A stretch of DNA of 49,199 nucleotides from Vagococcus elongatus (GTDB lineage Bacteria; Bacillota; Bacilli; Lactobacillales; Vagococcaceae): NCBI RefSeq assembly GCF_003987645.1, contig NZ_NGKA01000020.1:1-49199 (forward strand), given 5' to 3'. The notes beneath the pieces were generated by a model, which saw only the letters and a program-made list of their open reading frames with translations, had not been told where the DNA came from and ran no database searches. Both the position numbers and the translations under genes were made by a program. Shown here one piece after another: positions 17,376 through 25,974 of this stretch (position 1 is the first letter of the stretch; the number at the start of each line of letters is the position of its first letter).

Positions 17376-17410
17376 GACCATGAAAGAGCTACACCTTTCA
17401 TGGTCTTTTT
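17376..17410 (+). terminator. Terminator after Mrp gene
   Basis: Stem GACCATGAAAG / CTTTCATGGTC followed by five Ts, about 175 bp beyond the stop codon. Confidence 0.85.
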
Positions 17411-17470
17411 GTTTTGGATCTTCGTCAAATGATGTGGATAGCTAGAATTTAGTTGATTTTAAATAACAAA

Positions 17471-17803
17471 CTAGACAACTTTGCTTAGACAAGCGGGGGT
17501 GTCTTTTTGGTTTATCAGTTTAAAACTGACAAGAATGCGATGCTTGAAGTGCCAAAAACTACGATAACCATGAGCAGTTCGTTTAATGACTTTGATTTTA
17601 TTATTAAGCCCTTCCAGAGTGCCATTAGAAAAAGGATAGTTGAAGGCATTTTCAATTCTGTTCAAATGTTTCTTAAGCGTTTTGATCGAGGTTTTCATAT
17701 AGAGTGTCACCTCTAATTTCATTGTCTCTAGACTATGTTTGAATCCGTTAAAATCATTTTTTGAGCGTAATAAGAGGCTGACCCATAAGTCCTCATTTAT
17801 CAT
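17471..17803 (-). pseudogene. ISL3-family transposase, C-terminal relic
   Basis: 110-residue remainder of a transposase usually about 430 residues long. NRIENAFNYPFSNGTLEGLNNK followed by IKVIKRTAHGYRSFWHFKHRI is the conserved C-terminal DDE-domain end of ISL3 members, including the catalytic Glu in LEG. The N-terminal zinc-binding and first catalytic parts are absent. It lies directly downstream of the sugar operon's last gene and may mark an old insertion or rearrangement border. Confidence 0.85.
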
Positions 17804-17915
17804 GGGATACTTTTATTTCAGAATCTAAAGGAAACATAGCTTTGTTTTTATATTGCTTGCTGATAGGGGAAAAGAGCAAGTTACTGTTTCACCATAGAGT
17901 AATCATAAACATCAT

Positions 17916-19316
17916 TCAATCTTCGAAATAAGTTTCGGCTAATTTTTGATAGGCGATACTTTGTTTTACATTTGGCCGGGTAATTTTTTCCGTATTGTGC
18001 TGCGGCTTTGGAGTGGCTGCAACCAATGCATACAAACCATAGATTGGTTCGTTTTTATCTGTTAAAAGACATTCTACATCCAAAATGTCTGCGGTTAACT
18101 GCTTTAAAAAGATATTTTGGAAAAAGCCGCCGTTGATGGTTACTATTTGGACCGGATTGAGCATGCATTTTAACAATCGAAGATTCATTATTATTCCCTC
18201 GGCAATGCCACGTATGATATCTTCTTTGCGATGTGTTGCCGTCAAGTTTTTAAATGATGCCTGCATAGTCATATCCCAGAATGGGGCACGCTCCCCGAAG
18301 ACGTATGGGAAGAAACGAATACCATTTGCTCCAAGCGGTGATCGTTTACCGATAGTTTCAAGCTGTTCAAAGAAGTCCTCTGGTTTATCTGAGAATAGTT
18401 GAGCAGCCCATTCGAGCACATTACCGCCATTGTTTGATGGGGCACCAACTACGTACATATCTTCCTGTAAATAATAGCAAAAATTTTGTTGCTTAAAATC
18501 AAGGACAGGCTTATGACTAATTTTTCTCAAGGCCGCACTTGTGCCGACTGTCAAACTATGAGGAATCCCCGTTGTTTTATATCCGGCATACGTGGCCAAA
18601 CACCCGTCGCTGGCTCCAGCTAGTATTTTGACATCTTCAGATAAGCCAAGCTCCACAGCTGTTTTTCTTTGGATATTGAAAGTGGCAGTTGTATCTACAA
18701 GCTTCCCTAGTTGTGTTTCATTTATGCCGAGATAGTTTAAAATTTCTTGATCCCAGCACCTCTCTAGTAAATTAAACAAGCCAGTGGCAGAAGCGGTAGA
18801 AAAATCAATCAAGTGGCGTCCTGTAAACATATGCAGAAGAAGTTCTTTTAGACCATACCATTTTGTTTCGGGAGAGAATTCTTGTGTCTTCTGAAAATGC
18901 ATGATTTTAGCAAAAGGTGTCATTGGATGAATAGGAGTGCCTGTTTTCAGATAAAATGCAGTTGCTTTTTCTGTTTGCTTGAATGCTTCAATAGCTTCAC
19001 TTGCCTGAGCGTCGGACCAAAGGAAGACACGTTCTTGATGATCCTTATCAAATGGGAAGCAACTATGCATTGCAACGCTGAAACCAATCATTTTGATCTT
19101 TTTCCGCAGTGCTGATGGGATTTCACGAATACCGCGAAAAACCACCTCAAGAATTTCACTTCTCAATTGAAAGCGTGCAGCGTTTTCCTCTGTATAAGTT
19201 GCCAGTTGAATAGCTTTTTCCCAAATGATTTCATGAGTCTGTATCACCCCAAATTTTACTGAAGTTGTGCCCACATCAATGCTTAAAAAAACATCATGAT
19301 TATCCATATTACTCAT
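17916..19316 (-). CDS. gntK: Gluconokinase (FGGY family)
   Basis: 466-residue FGGY carbohydrate kinase that phosphorylates gluconate to 6-phosphogluconate. The N-terminal SIDVGTTSVKFGV is the phosphate-1 loop. GFSVAMHSCFPFD and FLWSDAQA form the sugar site with its conserved SDAQA. GASDGCLA carries the catalytic Asp, and NGGFFQNIFLKQLTADIL the adenosine site near the C-terminus. The length is slightly below the usual 490-510. The start overlaps the end of the 6-phosphogluconate dehydrogenase gene by 8 bp, so the two are translationally coupled. Last gene of the sugar operon. Confidence 0.88.
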   Translation of the reverse strand: MSNMDNHDVFLSIDVGTTSVKFGVIQTHEIIWEKAIQLATYTEENAARFQLRSEILEVVFRGIREIPSALRKKIKMIGFSVAMHSCFPFDKDHQERVFLWSDAQASEAIEAFKQTEKATAFYLKTGTPIHPMTPFAKIMHFQKTQEFSPETKWYGLKELLLHMFTGRHLIDFSTASATGLFNLLERCWDQEILNYLGINETQLGKLVDTTATFNIQRKTAVELGLSEDVKILAGASDGCLATYAGYKTTGIPHSLTVGTSAALRKISHKPVLDFKQQNFCYYLQEDMYVVGAPSNNGGNVLEWAAQLFSDKPEDFFEQLETIGKRSPLGANGIRFFPYVFGERAPFWDMTMQASFKNLTATHRKEDIIRGIAEGIIMNLRLLKCMLNPVQIVTINGGFFQNIFLKQLTADILDVECLLTDKNEPIYGLYALVAATPKPQHNTEKITRPNVKQSIAYQKLAETYFED

Positions 19317-20217
19317 CCTTAACCCAACTGTGTCCGCCGAACTGATTTCTTAGCAGCGAAATCACTTTTTCATTGTATTTTTCCTCATCCTCGGAAGCAT
19401 AACGTGTCATCAATGATTGGGCAATGACAGGGATGGCTACTTTTTTACGCAAGGCTTCTTCCACTGTCCATTGTCCTTCTCCGGATGATGGCACAATGCC
19501 GGCTACTTCACTGAAATCCAAAGTTTCTCGAAACAGGTTCTCTGTGAGTTCCATTAGCCATGAGCGAATGACTGAACCGTGATTAAAGACACGTGCGACT
19601 TCCGGCATATTAAAATCAAAATCACTATGATGAAGCAGATTAAAGCCTTCGCCGATGGATTGCATCATCCCGTATTCAATGCCATTATGTACCATTTTTA
19701 AATAGTGTCCACTTCCCGGTTCTCCAGCAAATAGATAGCCGTCGGGCACACATAAGTCCAAGAATAGTTGTTCTACTTCGTTGAAAATTGAGCGGTCACC
19801 GCCAATCATCATACAGGCCCCATGACGAGCCCCAGACATCCCACCTGAAGTTCCCACATCTAAGAAATGAATATTCTTTTCTAGAGAAAGCTCATGCTGT
19901 TTGATACTATCTGTAAATTTAGAATTTCCAGCATCAATCAATATATCACCCGGGTTTAAGTGCTGACGACAATCAGCTAATACTTTTTCAGTGATATCAC
20001 CCGCTGGTACCATTACCCAAACAATACGTCGCTGAGTAGAAGGTCGGAACAATTCTGTCAAAGATGTATAGCTGGTGAATCCTTTTTTTCGTGCTTGCTG
20101 AGTGATTGCTTTCTCTTTATCATAGGTATAGATGGCATAGCCTTCATGTGTGCGCAAGTTTTCAGCTATCCCCATACCCATTTTCCCTAAGCCAATAAAA
20201 TACACATCCATATCCAT
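19309..20217 (-). CDS. gnd: 6-phosphogluconate dehydrogenase, short (NAD-type) form
   Basis: 302-residue decarboxylating dehydrogenase that turns 6-phosphogluconate into ribulose-5-P. The Rossmann loop is GLGKMGMGIAENL. LIDAGNSKFTDS and FLDVGTSGGMSGARHGACMM are the substrate loops, and LKMVHNGIEYGMMQ holds the catalytic Lys-x2-His-Asn. At about 300 residues it belongs to the short class that usually prefers NAD and serves gluconate catabolism; the 470-residue NADP form serves the pentose phosphate pathway. The gene is preceded by aaggag and a terminator-like hairpin, and is coupled to gntK. Confidence 0.9.
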   Translation of the reverse strand: MDMDVYFIGLGKMGMGIAENLRTHEGYAIYTYDKEKAITQQARKKGFTSYTSLTELFRPSTQRRIVWVMVPAGDITEKVLADCRQHLNPGDILIDAGNSKFTDSIKQHELSLEKNIHFLDVGTSGGMSGARHGACMMIGGDRSIFNEVEQLFLDLCVPDGYLFAGEPGSGHYLKMVHNGIEYGMMQSIGEGFNLLHHSDFDFNMPEVARVFNHGSVIRSWLMELTENLFRETLDFSEVAGIVPSSGEGQWTVEEALRKKVAIPVIAQSLMTRYASEDEEKYNEKVISLLRNQFGGHSWVKDE

Positions 20218-20234
20218 ATCTTGTTATCTCCTTA

Positions 20235-20280
20235 TAAAAAGGCTGAAACAATAACCATATGGAAATTGTTCAGCCTCCGA
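20235..20280 (-). terminator. Terminator-like hairpin inside the sugar operon
   Basis: On the minus strand GGCTGAACAAT / ATTGTTTCAGCC (one unpaired base) followed by TTTTTAT, placed between the glucosidase and dehydrogenase genes. It may lower expression of the downstream gluconate genes or protect the upstream mRNA. Confidence 0.7.
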
Positions 20281-20302
20281 ATAGTTATTCGTTTTCTGTT
20301 TT

Positions 20303-21721
20303 TTATTTGTACTCTGAAACATCATCAATGGTTAGTACACGATCATCAATCAGTGACTGATACCAGTGTGCTGATTTTTTTAAAGAACGGGTACGTTCCT
20401 CATCTAACTCGATGCGGACTAATCCATAGCGATTTTTAAAGGCATTCATTGGTGATACGCAGTCTGTAAATGCCCACAACATATATCCTTCACATGGTGC
20501 GCCTTGTTCTACAGCCTTTAACAACCAGCGCAGGTGCTGTCCGATGAAGTCTATACGATAGGTATCGTTCACTATACCGTTCTCATCCATAAATTGTTCC
20601 TCATTTTCACGGCCCATCCCATTTTCGGTAATTAGCCAGTGAATATCACCATAGTTATTTTTCAAGTACATCGCCATATCGTACATGACTTTCGGATAGA
20701 TTTCCCAGCCTCGTGAGTTGTTCATTTGCTTACCTGGTAAATCAAATGATTCAAAAAATATTTCTGGATGAAACGGTGTGTTTTTGTTCCATTCATATCG
20801 AGGCGCACGAACACGCTTTGGATAATATTGGTTTACTCCCAAAAAATCAAGTGTATTTTCCTTAATAGTGGTTAAGTCTTCCTCTGAAGGGTCAAAATAC
20901 ACATCATATTTTTGACAAAGTGCTGTCAACTCTTTTGGATAGGCTCCTTTTAACATCGGATCGAAGAACACACGATTGTAAAATAAATCATACATTGCGG
21001 CGGCTTTTTGATCTGCATCAGAACTGGAGCGAGCATAGACCATTTCTGGATTCAGTACACAGCCGATGCGTCCATCCAAGTTCAGTGAATGATAAATTTC
21101 AACAGCTTTTGCACTTGCTAGTACTTTATGATAGTTCCACAGCATCCATTTTTTGGTATTTTGCTCATGAGGCCACCGTACGGCATCCAAATAAATACGT
21201 GTCTGAGGGACAATTGGTTCATTGAAAGTAAACCATTGCTTCACTCTGTCACCATAACGTTCAAAGGCAATTCGTGCATATTCTGCATATAAGTCAACCA
21301 CTTTTCTGGAAGACCATCCATCATATTTTTCAGAAAGATATTGCGGCAGCTCGTAATGTTCCAGACAAAGCATTGGCTCCACATCGGCAGCAATTAAAGA
21401 ATCAATGACGTCATCGATGTGTTGTGCATAGTCTTCATCGACAATCATTTGTTCATAATCTAAAAAGAAACGTGACCAGTTAATTGATGTGCGGTAATGA
21501 GTCAGGTGAATCTGCTGCATTAAGTCTATATCATCTTGGTACTGTTCCATAAAATTTGTAGCGACTGCAGGTCCGTAGCCATTGTGCCAGACAAACTGTT
21601 CATTTTTGTACCAGCTGTCAAGATAGGAGTCCTGAGTTTCTTTTTTTCCTTTCCATCCTTCTGTTTGCCAAGCAGACGATGCGGCACCGAGGATGAAATT
21701 TTTAGGGATACTGATTTTCAT
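20303..21721 (-). CDS. GH1 6-phospho-beta-glucosidase
   Basis: 472-residue family 1 glycosidase that hydrolyses PTS-phosphorylated beta-glucosides in the cytoplasm. The start PKNFILGAASSAWQTEG, acid/base motif FTFNEPIV (about 165) and nucleophile motif LITENGMG (about 370) are all present. Near the C-terminus TDCVSPMNAFKNRYGL keeps the Ser, Lys and Arg-Tyr positions that bind the 6-phosphate in phospho-glycosidases. It follows the PTS IIC gene by 13 bp with aaggag before the ATG, so import and hydrolysis are co-expressed. The released aglycone is suggested by the next genes to be gluconate. Confidence 0.92.
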   Translation of the reverse strand: MKISIPKNFILGAASSAWQTEGWKGKKETQDSYLDSWYKNEQFVWHNGYGPAVATNFMEQYQDDIDLMQQIHLTHYRTSINWSRFFLDYEQMIVDEDYAQHIDDVIDSLIAADVEPMLCLEHYELPQYLSEKYDGWSSRKVVDLYAEYARIAFERYGDRVKQWFTFNEPIVPQTRIYLDAVRWPHEQNTKKWMLWNYHKVLASAKAVEIYHSLNLDGRIGCVLNPEMVYARSSSDADQKAAAMYDLFYNRVFFDPMLKGAYPKELTALCQKYDVYFDPSEEDLTTIKENTLDFLGVNQYYPKRVRAPRYEWNKNTPFHPEIFFESFDLPGKQMNNSRGWEIYPKVMYDMAMYLKNNYGDIHWLITENGMGRENEEQFMDENGIVNDTYRIDFIGQHLRWLLKAVEQGAPCEGYMLWAFTDCVSPMNAFKNRYGLVRIELDEERTRSLKKSAHWYQSLIDDRVLTIDDVSEYK

Positions 21722-21734
21722 AAAAAGCTCCTTT

Positions 21735-23042
21735 CTATGCGACGTTGTCTTGCGTTCTGTTTGATACTTGTACGAATGGCAGATAAATCAAAATCGACAC
21801 AATGATACAGATGACTTGCGTGATGACGGCACCGATGTCTCCTGCAGTTGCGAGATAAGCATTCACAATAGGAGGCATTGGCCACGGTACCATCACGACG
21901 GCTTTGGCAGCAAAGCCCATTGCAGTTGCAAAGTAGCCAATAGTTCCGGTAATAAGTGGCGTCAAAATAAAAGGGATTGCTAAAATAGGATTCAACATAA
22001 TTGGCATCCCGAAAATAACAGGCTCATTGATGTTAAAAATTCCAGGTGCAAGAGAAAGTTTTGTGATTTCACGCATATCGTCACGTTTACCCACAAGTAA
22101 AATTGCAATTAACAAACCAATCGTCACACCTGATCCGCCCATACTCATGTACATATCCCAAAAAGGCATCGTAATAATATTAGGGACTTCTTTTCCTGCT
22201 TCAAAAGCTTCAGTATTCACAGCGATTGCAGCAAGCAATAGTGGTTCGCGAATCGGTTTTATCATTTGATTGCCGTGGATTCCAATGACCCAGAATATTT
22301 GAGCAAGCAGCATTAGAAGTAAAATACCAGGAAGTCCTTGAACAATACCCTCTAATGGTCGTTGGACAACATTATAAATAATATCATAGGCATACATACC
22401 TGTAGCAGATTTTACGACAAAACCTGCTGTGGCAACTGTTGCAACAGTAATGATCGTTGGAAATAATGCAGAGAAACTTGCTGAAACTGTCGGTGGTACT
22501 GTATCCGGCATTTTCAGTTTTAGCCGGTCTTGGCGACCAAGCCAACTATATAATTCGATAGAGACAATAGCAACGAACATCCCTAGGAACAATCCTTTTG
22601 TGTCCGTATATTGTTTCGCAAGAACATTTTCTGCGATGACATTGTTTTCTTCAAATATAAATTCAAACGTTGTCGGATTCACAGACAGATAGGACATCAC
22701 TGCAACAATTCCTGGAAAAATTCCGGGGATATTATTTAACTTTGCCAGTTCAATCCCAATCAAAAAGACTGCATAGATGGTTAAAAAACTCAAAGTGACG
22801 TAGCTGATGGCAGATGAAATCGGCTTTAAATTGTCTAAGAAGCGCAATGCATTAATTCTTGCTAGTCCATTTTCTGAATCGAAGACCATTGCAGAGAATA
22901 GTGTACCAAATGCCCCCGTGATAATAACCGGAATCAGTGCTGCGAAGGCATTTTTGATTACCATGATGTAGCGGAGATTGTTAATTTTGTTAGCCACATT
23001 CCCTAGAACATCGGCTAATTTGTCCATAAAACTTTTTTCCAT
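21735..23042 (-). CDS. PTS sugar transporter subunit IIC (lactose/cellobiose family)
   Basis: 435-residue integral membrane IIC protein that moves a beta-linked disaccharide during phosphorylation. About ten hydrophobic spans are visible. WVIGIHGNQMIKPI and the substrate-site stretch GIFNINEPVIFGMPIMLNP are hallmarks of the Lac/Cel family. Only IIC is present; no IIA or IIB gene occurs in the operon or elsewhere in this window, so these must be borrowed from another locus. It follows uxuA by 11 bp. Confidence 0.92.
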   Translation of the reverse strand: MEKSFMDKLADVLGNVANKINNLRYIMVIKNAFAALIPVIITGAFGTLFSAMVFDSENGLARINALRFLDNLKPISSAISYVTLSFLTIYAVFLIGIELAKLNNIPGIFPGIVAVMSYLSVNPTTFEFIFEENNVIAENVLAKQYTDTKGLFLGMFVAIVSIELYSWLGRQDRLKLKMPDTVPPTVSASFSALFPTIITVATVATAGFVVKSATGMYAYDIIYNVVQRPLEGIVQGLPGILLLMLLAQIFWVIGIHGNQMIKPIREPLLLAAIAVNTEAFEAGKEVPNIITMPFWDMYMSMGGSGVTIGLLIAILLVGKRDDMREITKLSLAPGIFNINEPVIFGMPIMLNPILAIPFILTPLITGTIGYFATAMGFAAKAVVMVPWPMPPIVNAYLATAGDIGAVITQVICIIVSILIYLPFVQVSNRTQDNVA

Positions 23043-23053
23043 GATTTTCCCTC

Positions 23054-24091
23054 CTATTTATTCAATGTTTCCCATATTCCATATATATAACTCGCACCTA
23101 ATGCGCGATCATATAACCCATACCCGGGCCGTCCTGTTTCGCCAAAAATCATACGGCCATGATCTGGTCGGATGCAGCCTGTAAATTGATGCTTTTTTAA
23201 TAATTCTATGACACGCACCATATCGATTGAGCCATAATTGGATGCGTGCGCTGTTTCTTCAAAATCACCATTCTCGTGGAGCTGGATATTTCGTGCATGC
23301 ATGAAATGAACTTTTCCCAACTTTAAATAGGAATCTAGCATTTTATATATGTCATTTTTACTATTAGCGGCAAGTGAACCAGTACAAAAAGTAATGCCGT
23401 TTTCAACACTTGAATCGATGTCAAACAGTCGCTTATATGCTTTATCATCTGTAATGATTCGTGGCAGACCGAAGATGCTAAATGGTGGATCGTCTGGATG
23501 AATCGCCATTTTGATACCTGCCTCTTTAGCCGCTGGAATAATTTTTTTTAGAAAATAGGAAAGATTTTCCCACAATTTTTCCTCATCTACTTCTTGATAC
23601 CTTCTGAATAATTCATGCAGCTCTTCCTGTTGATAAGATAAATCCCAGCCGGGTAATGAAGGTAAAGAATCAAGTGAATTGACCTCCGGCAGCTGTTCCC
23701 AAGAAAAAGATAATGAGTTAGAACCGTCTTGATGTTGAAAAGATAAATTTGTTCTTGTCCAATCAAAAACAGGCATAAAATTATAGCATACGGTTTTGAT
23801 TCCACATTTACCTAAATTTTTGAGAGTCTCTTGAAAATTACTAATCCAATAATCTTTTTTTTGACCGCCAAGTTTAATTTCTTCATGCACGGGTACGCTT
23901 TCAATTACTTCAAATGCTAAGCTCTTTTTTTTGACTGCTGTTTCTAACCGTTGTATTTCTTCCAATGGCCAAATTTCGCCAACAGGTACATTGTAGATTG
24001 CGCTGACTATTTGTTTCAAATTTGGAATTTGCCGAATATGATTTAAAGTAATCGAATCCTCTGTTCCATACCAACGAAAACCAAGCTCCAA
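23054..24091 (-). CDS. uxuA: Mannonate dehydratase
   Basis: 345-residue TIM-barrel enzyme that dehydrates D-mannonate to 2-keto-3-deoxygluconate. The start is TTG at 24091, giving MELGFRWYG, the usual UxuA beginning, seven bases after ggaggg; a longer frame upstream runs through the operator and is not real. Visible motifs are AIHPDDPPFSIFG, FCTGSLAANSKND, VHFMHARNI, AHASNYGSIDM and GYGLYDRALGASYIYG, including the His/Asp metal ligands. First gene of the operon. The usual partners (uxaC, uxuB, kdgK, kdgA) are absent here. Confidence 0.9.
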   Translation of the reverse strand: MELGFRWYGTEDSITLNHIRQIPNLKQIVSAIYNVPVGEIWPLEEIQRLETAVKKKSLAFEVIESVPVHEEIKLGGQKKDYWISNFQETLKNLGKCGIKTVCYNFMPVFDWTRTNLSFQHQDGSNSLSFSWEQLPEVNSLDSLPSLPGWDLSYQQEELHELFRRYQEVDEEKLWENLSYFLKKIIPAAKEAGIKMAIHPDDPPFSIFGLPRIITDDKAYKRLFDIDSSVENGITFCTGSLAANSKNDIYKMLDSYLKLGKVHFMHARNIQLHENGDFEETAHASNYGSIDMVRVIELLKKHQFTGCIRPDHGRMIFGETGRPGYGLYDRALGASYIYGIWETLNK

Positions 24092-24112
24092 ATTAATTCC
24101 CTCCAATCGAAA

Positions 24113-24150
24113 ATCATCTGATGTATTTAATATAAAATACATCAGATGAT
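24113..24150. promoter_or_regulatory. Operator palindrome of the sugar operon
   Basis: Perfect inverted repeat. The left arm ATCATCTGATGTATTT (24113-24128) and right arm AAATACATCAGATGAT (24135-24150) are separated by six bases. It covers the -10 box and spacer of the uxuA promoter, so a bound GntR protein would block transcription. The core ATCATCTGATGT recurs at 24887 before the regulator's own gene. Confidence 0.85.
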
Positions 24151-24157
24151 TTGTCAA
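24129..24157 (-). promoter_or_regulatory. Promoter of the uxuA operon
   Basis: Minus-strand -35 TTGACA (24152-24157), 17-bp spacer, -10 TATATT (24129-24134). Near-consensus strength, fully overlapped by the operator. Confidence 0.85.
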
Positions 24158-24176
24158 TTAGATTTTATGTGATTTT

Positions 24177-24866
24177 TTACTTTTCTTCCATGATTCTCTT
24201 AAATTCTTTGCGATTATTCGCCATATGGATAGTCATTGCATCTAAAGCACCTGTTTCGTCATGGTTTTCAATAGCTTTAGTGATATCTTTATGCAACTCT
24301 ATTGTCTCGATTTTTAAATGTAGGATATTGTAATTTTTGTTAAACAAGGCAATTGACTCGTTGATAATGGGGATAATATGCAACAACGCTACGTTACCGC
24401 TGGCTTCAGCAATGACCGTATGAAATTTAATATCCAGTTCAACGTGTTCCTCAGTGTTATTCTTAAAGGAATTTTCAATTTCGTCACGCAGTATATTTAA
24501 TTTTTTGATTTGTTCCCCTGTGGCGTGTTTGGCGGCTAGGGCAGCCATGGTGGGTTCTAAAATATAGCGTAGTTCAAATAGGTCGTAAATCATTTTATCC
24601 TGGTCCTTGATTAATGAAAAACCCAAAGGATCGGTTGCAATTCCGCGTTTATCACTCACAAAAGTTCCGGCCCCTTGTCTGACTTCTAAAATATTACGGG
24701 ACGCTAAATCACGGACAGCTTCCCTTAAAGTGCTTCGTCCAACAGACAACTTGTCTGACAACTCGTACTCATTTGGCAGTCTATCTCCAATCTCTAAATC
24801 ATTCTCTGTAATAAAATGGATAATCTGGTCTGATGTTTGTTCGACCAGCGACTTTGTTTCTTCCAA
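24177..24866 (-). CDS. GntR/FadR-family repressor of the sugar operon
   Basis: 229-residue regulator. The N-terminal winged helix (residues 8-75) has the GntR signature LPNEYELSDKLSVGRSTLREAVRDLASRNILEVRQGAGTF in pieces. The C-terminal FCD ligand domain is all-helical, with FHTVIAEASGNVALLHIIP and the metal-site histidines. FCD members often sense sugar acids (UxuR, ExuR, GntR-like). It starts at TTG 24866 after aggaagg. It lies directly upstream of uxuA in the same direction, with the palindromic operator between them and a half operator in front of its own gene, so it probably represses both. Confidence 0.88.
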   Translation of the reverse strand: MEETKSLVEQTSDQIIHFITENDLEIGDRLPNEYELSDKLSVGRSTLREAVRDLASRNILEVRQGAGTFVSDKRGIATDPLGFSLIKDQDKMIYDLFELRYILEPTMAALAAKHATGEQIKKLNILRDEIENSFKNNTEEHVELDIKFHTVIAEASGNVALLHIIPIINESIALFNKNYNILHLKIETIELHKDITKAIENHDETGALDAMTIHMANNRKEFKRIMEEK

Positions 24867-24886
24867 TATAATACACCTTCCTCTAA

Positions 24887-24901
24887 ATCATCTGATGTGT
24901 T
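24887..24901 (-). promoter_or_regulatory. Half operator before the GntR gene
   Basis: ATCATCTGATGTGTT matches 13 of the first 15 bases of the left operator arm. It sits just downstream of a minus-strand -10 box TATACT (about 24903-24908), a position suited to autoregulation. Confidence 0.6.
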
Positions 24902-24909
24902 CAGTATAC

Positions 24910-25254
24910 ACTTTTTTTAAGATCAATGTTTTATTTTTGTGAATACTAGAAATAGTGCAAATATCTAAATTTACGTGTTGGGTGCTGTCAGGATTATCAA
25001 TGATATGGGAAAAGGCATCACTGATATTCAATCTGAGATTTGCTTAGCAGCGAGCTTATCTTAAAAAAATTGTTTTTTTACAATTCTCCAAAAGTTTGAA
25101 AGGTTAACTATTTTTGAGAAATGTTAAAAACAGCAATACGATTTTTTATAAAAAATCTATTCAAAATAAATTCAGGGTGAATTTGTAGTTTTAACTGACC
25201 ATCTGAATTTTCAGAAAAATAAAAATTTAAATTAATATTTGACGAGTGGTTTTG
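24910..25254. other. AT-rich gap between sugar operon and surface-protein region
   Basis: No gene or clear hairpin is seen. The 3' border is the first copy of the shared TTCATA promoter. Confidence 0.3.
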
Positions 25255-25312
25255 TGTTCATATTACGACTGCTCGAAAGTATATAATAAACCAGATACAA
25301 CTTATTATGGGT
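25255..25312 (+). promoter_or_regulatory. Shared promoter element, copy A
   Basis: TGTTCATATTACGACTGC with TTCATA (25257-25262), then 19 bp, then -10 TATAAT (25282-25287), and a further partly conserved stretch (AGATACAACTTATTATG). Copies B (26310) and C (49058) have the same spacing. It precedes the 158-residue membrane-protein gene. Confidence 0.6.
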
Positions 25313-25451
25313 TTAGAAAGACGTAATGTAAGAAAATAACGAAGGGGGGAAATGAACCTACAATTGTAGAAACATAGGATAAACAGGACAAAATTAATTT
25401 TTGGACTGATTATTTAATAAAAACATTATAAAAATTGTTAGGAGTGGTTTT

Positions 25452-25928
25452 TTGGAAAAAAGGATTGATTTTTCGTTGTCATTGTTATTTTTTTGGGTTA
25501 AAGGTTTTATTTCTGTAGACTCGCGTTTTGTAAAGGTCTCAAAAGGTAATACAATTATGGGGTTTATTCCTGCGGGTAAAGACAATCAGAATATTCCTTT
25601 GAAGAATATTAGTTCCACTATGATTTCTTCTCAATACAAAATTAAGGCAATTATTTTAGGTGTTATTATTACCTTTATATCTATTAGTATGCTGTCTAAT
25701 AGTTTTTTTGGGGCTTTAATTATGCTCCTGATAGGTGTTGGGATATTAGGAAGTGGCTTACAAAATGTTTTAATTATCCAAAGAGCTGGAGCAGATTATT
25801 CTGTAGCTGTTCCTTTTTTTGAGAAAGCGAAATTATTAGCAATACAAGATGGTATTACGGAGGCTTTAGCACAGGATACAGATAAAACTGATTTGAATAT
25901 GTTTTTTGATAAAAAAGAGCAAGCATAG
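25452..25928 (+). CDS. Small membrane protein, 158 residues, unknown
   Basis: The family is not recognised. After an N-terminal stretch that may form a PH-like beta segment (FVKVSKGNTIMGFIPAGKD) come two adjacent membrane helices (about residues 66-105) and a soluble helical tail ending with acidic residues. The start is TTG at 25452, seven bases after aggag. The long leader (about 160 nt after promoter A) contains a five-codon frame with a strong ribosome site (MNLQL, near 25353). The gene is followed by a good terminator. The shared promoter links it to the next surface protein. Confidence 0.6.
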   Translation: MEKRIDFSLSLLFFWVKGFISVDSRFVKVSKGNTIMGFIPAGKDNQNIPLKNISSTMISSQYKIKAIILGVIITFISISMLSNSFFGALIMLLIGVGILGSGLQNVLIIQRAGADYSVAVPFFEKAKLLAIQDGITEALAQDTDKTDLNMFFDKKEQA

Positions 25929-25943
25929 AAGTATCAAATGAAT

Positions 25944-25974
25944 AAAAAAAGGGCTGGAATACAGTCCTTTTTTT
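25944..25974 (+). terminator. Terminator of the 158-residue gene
   Basis: AAAAAAAGGGCTG / CAGTCCTTTTTTT hairpin with one wobble pair and a T-run. Confidence 0.85.

Noticed and set aside
24092-24157. Longer N-terminus for UxuA
   Set aside because: The extra residues would be coded by the operator and promoter; the TTG at 24091 has a ribosome site and gives the family's normal start.
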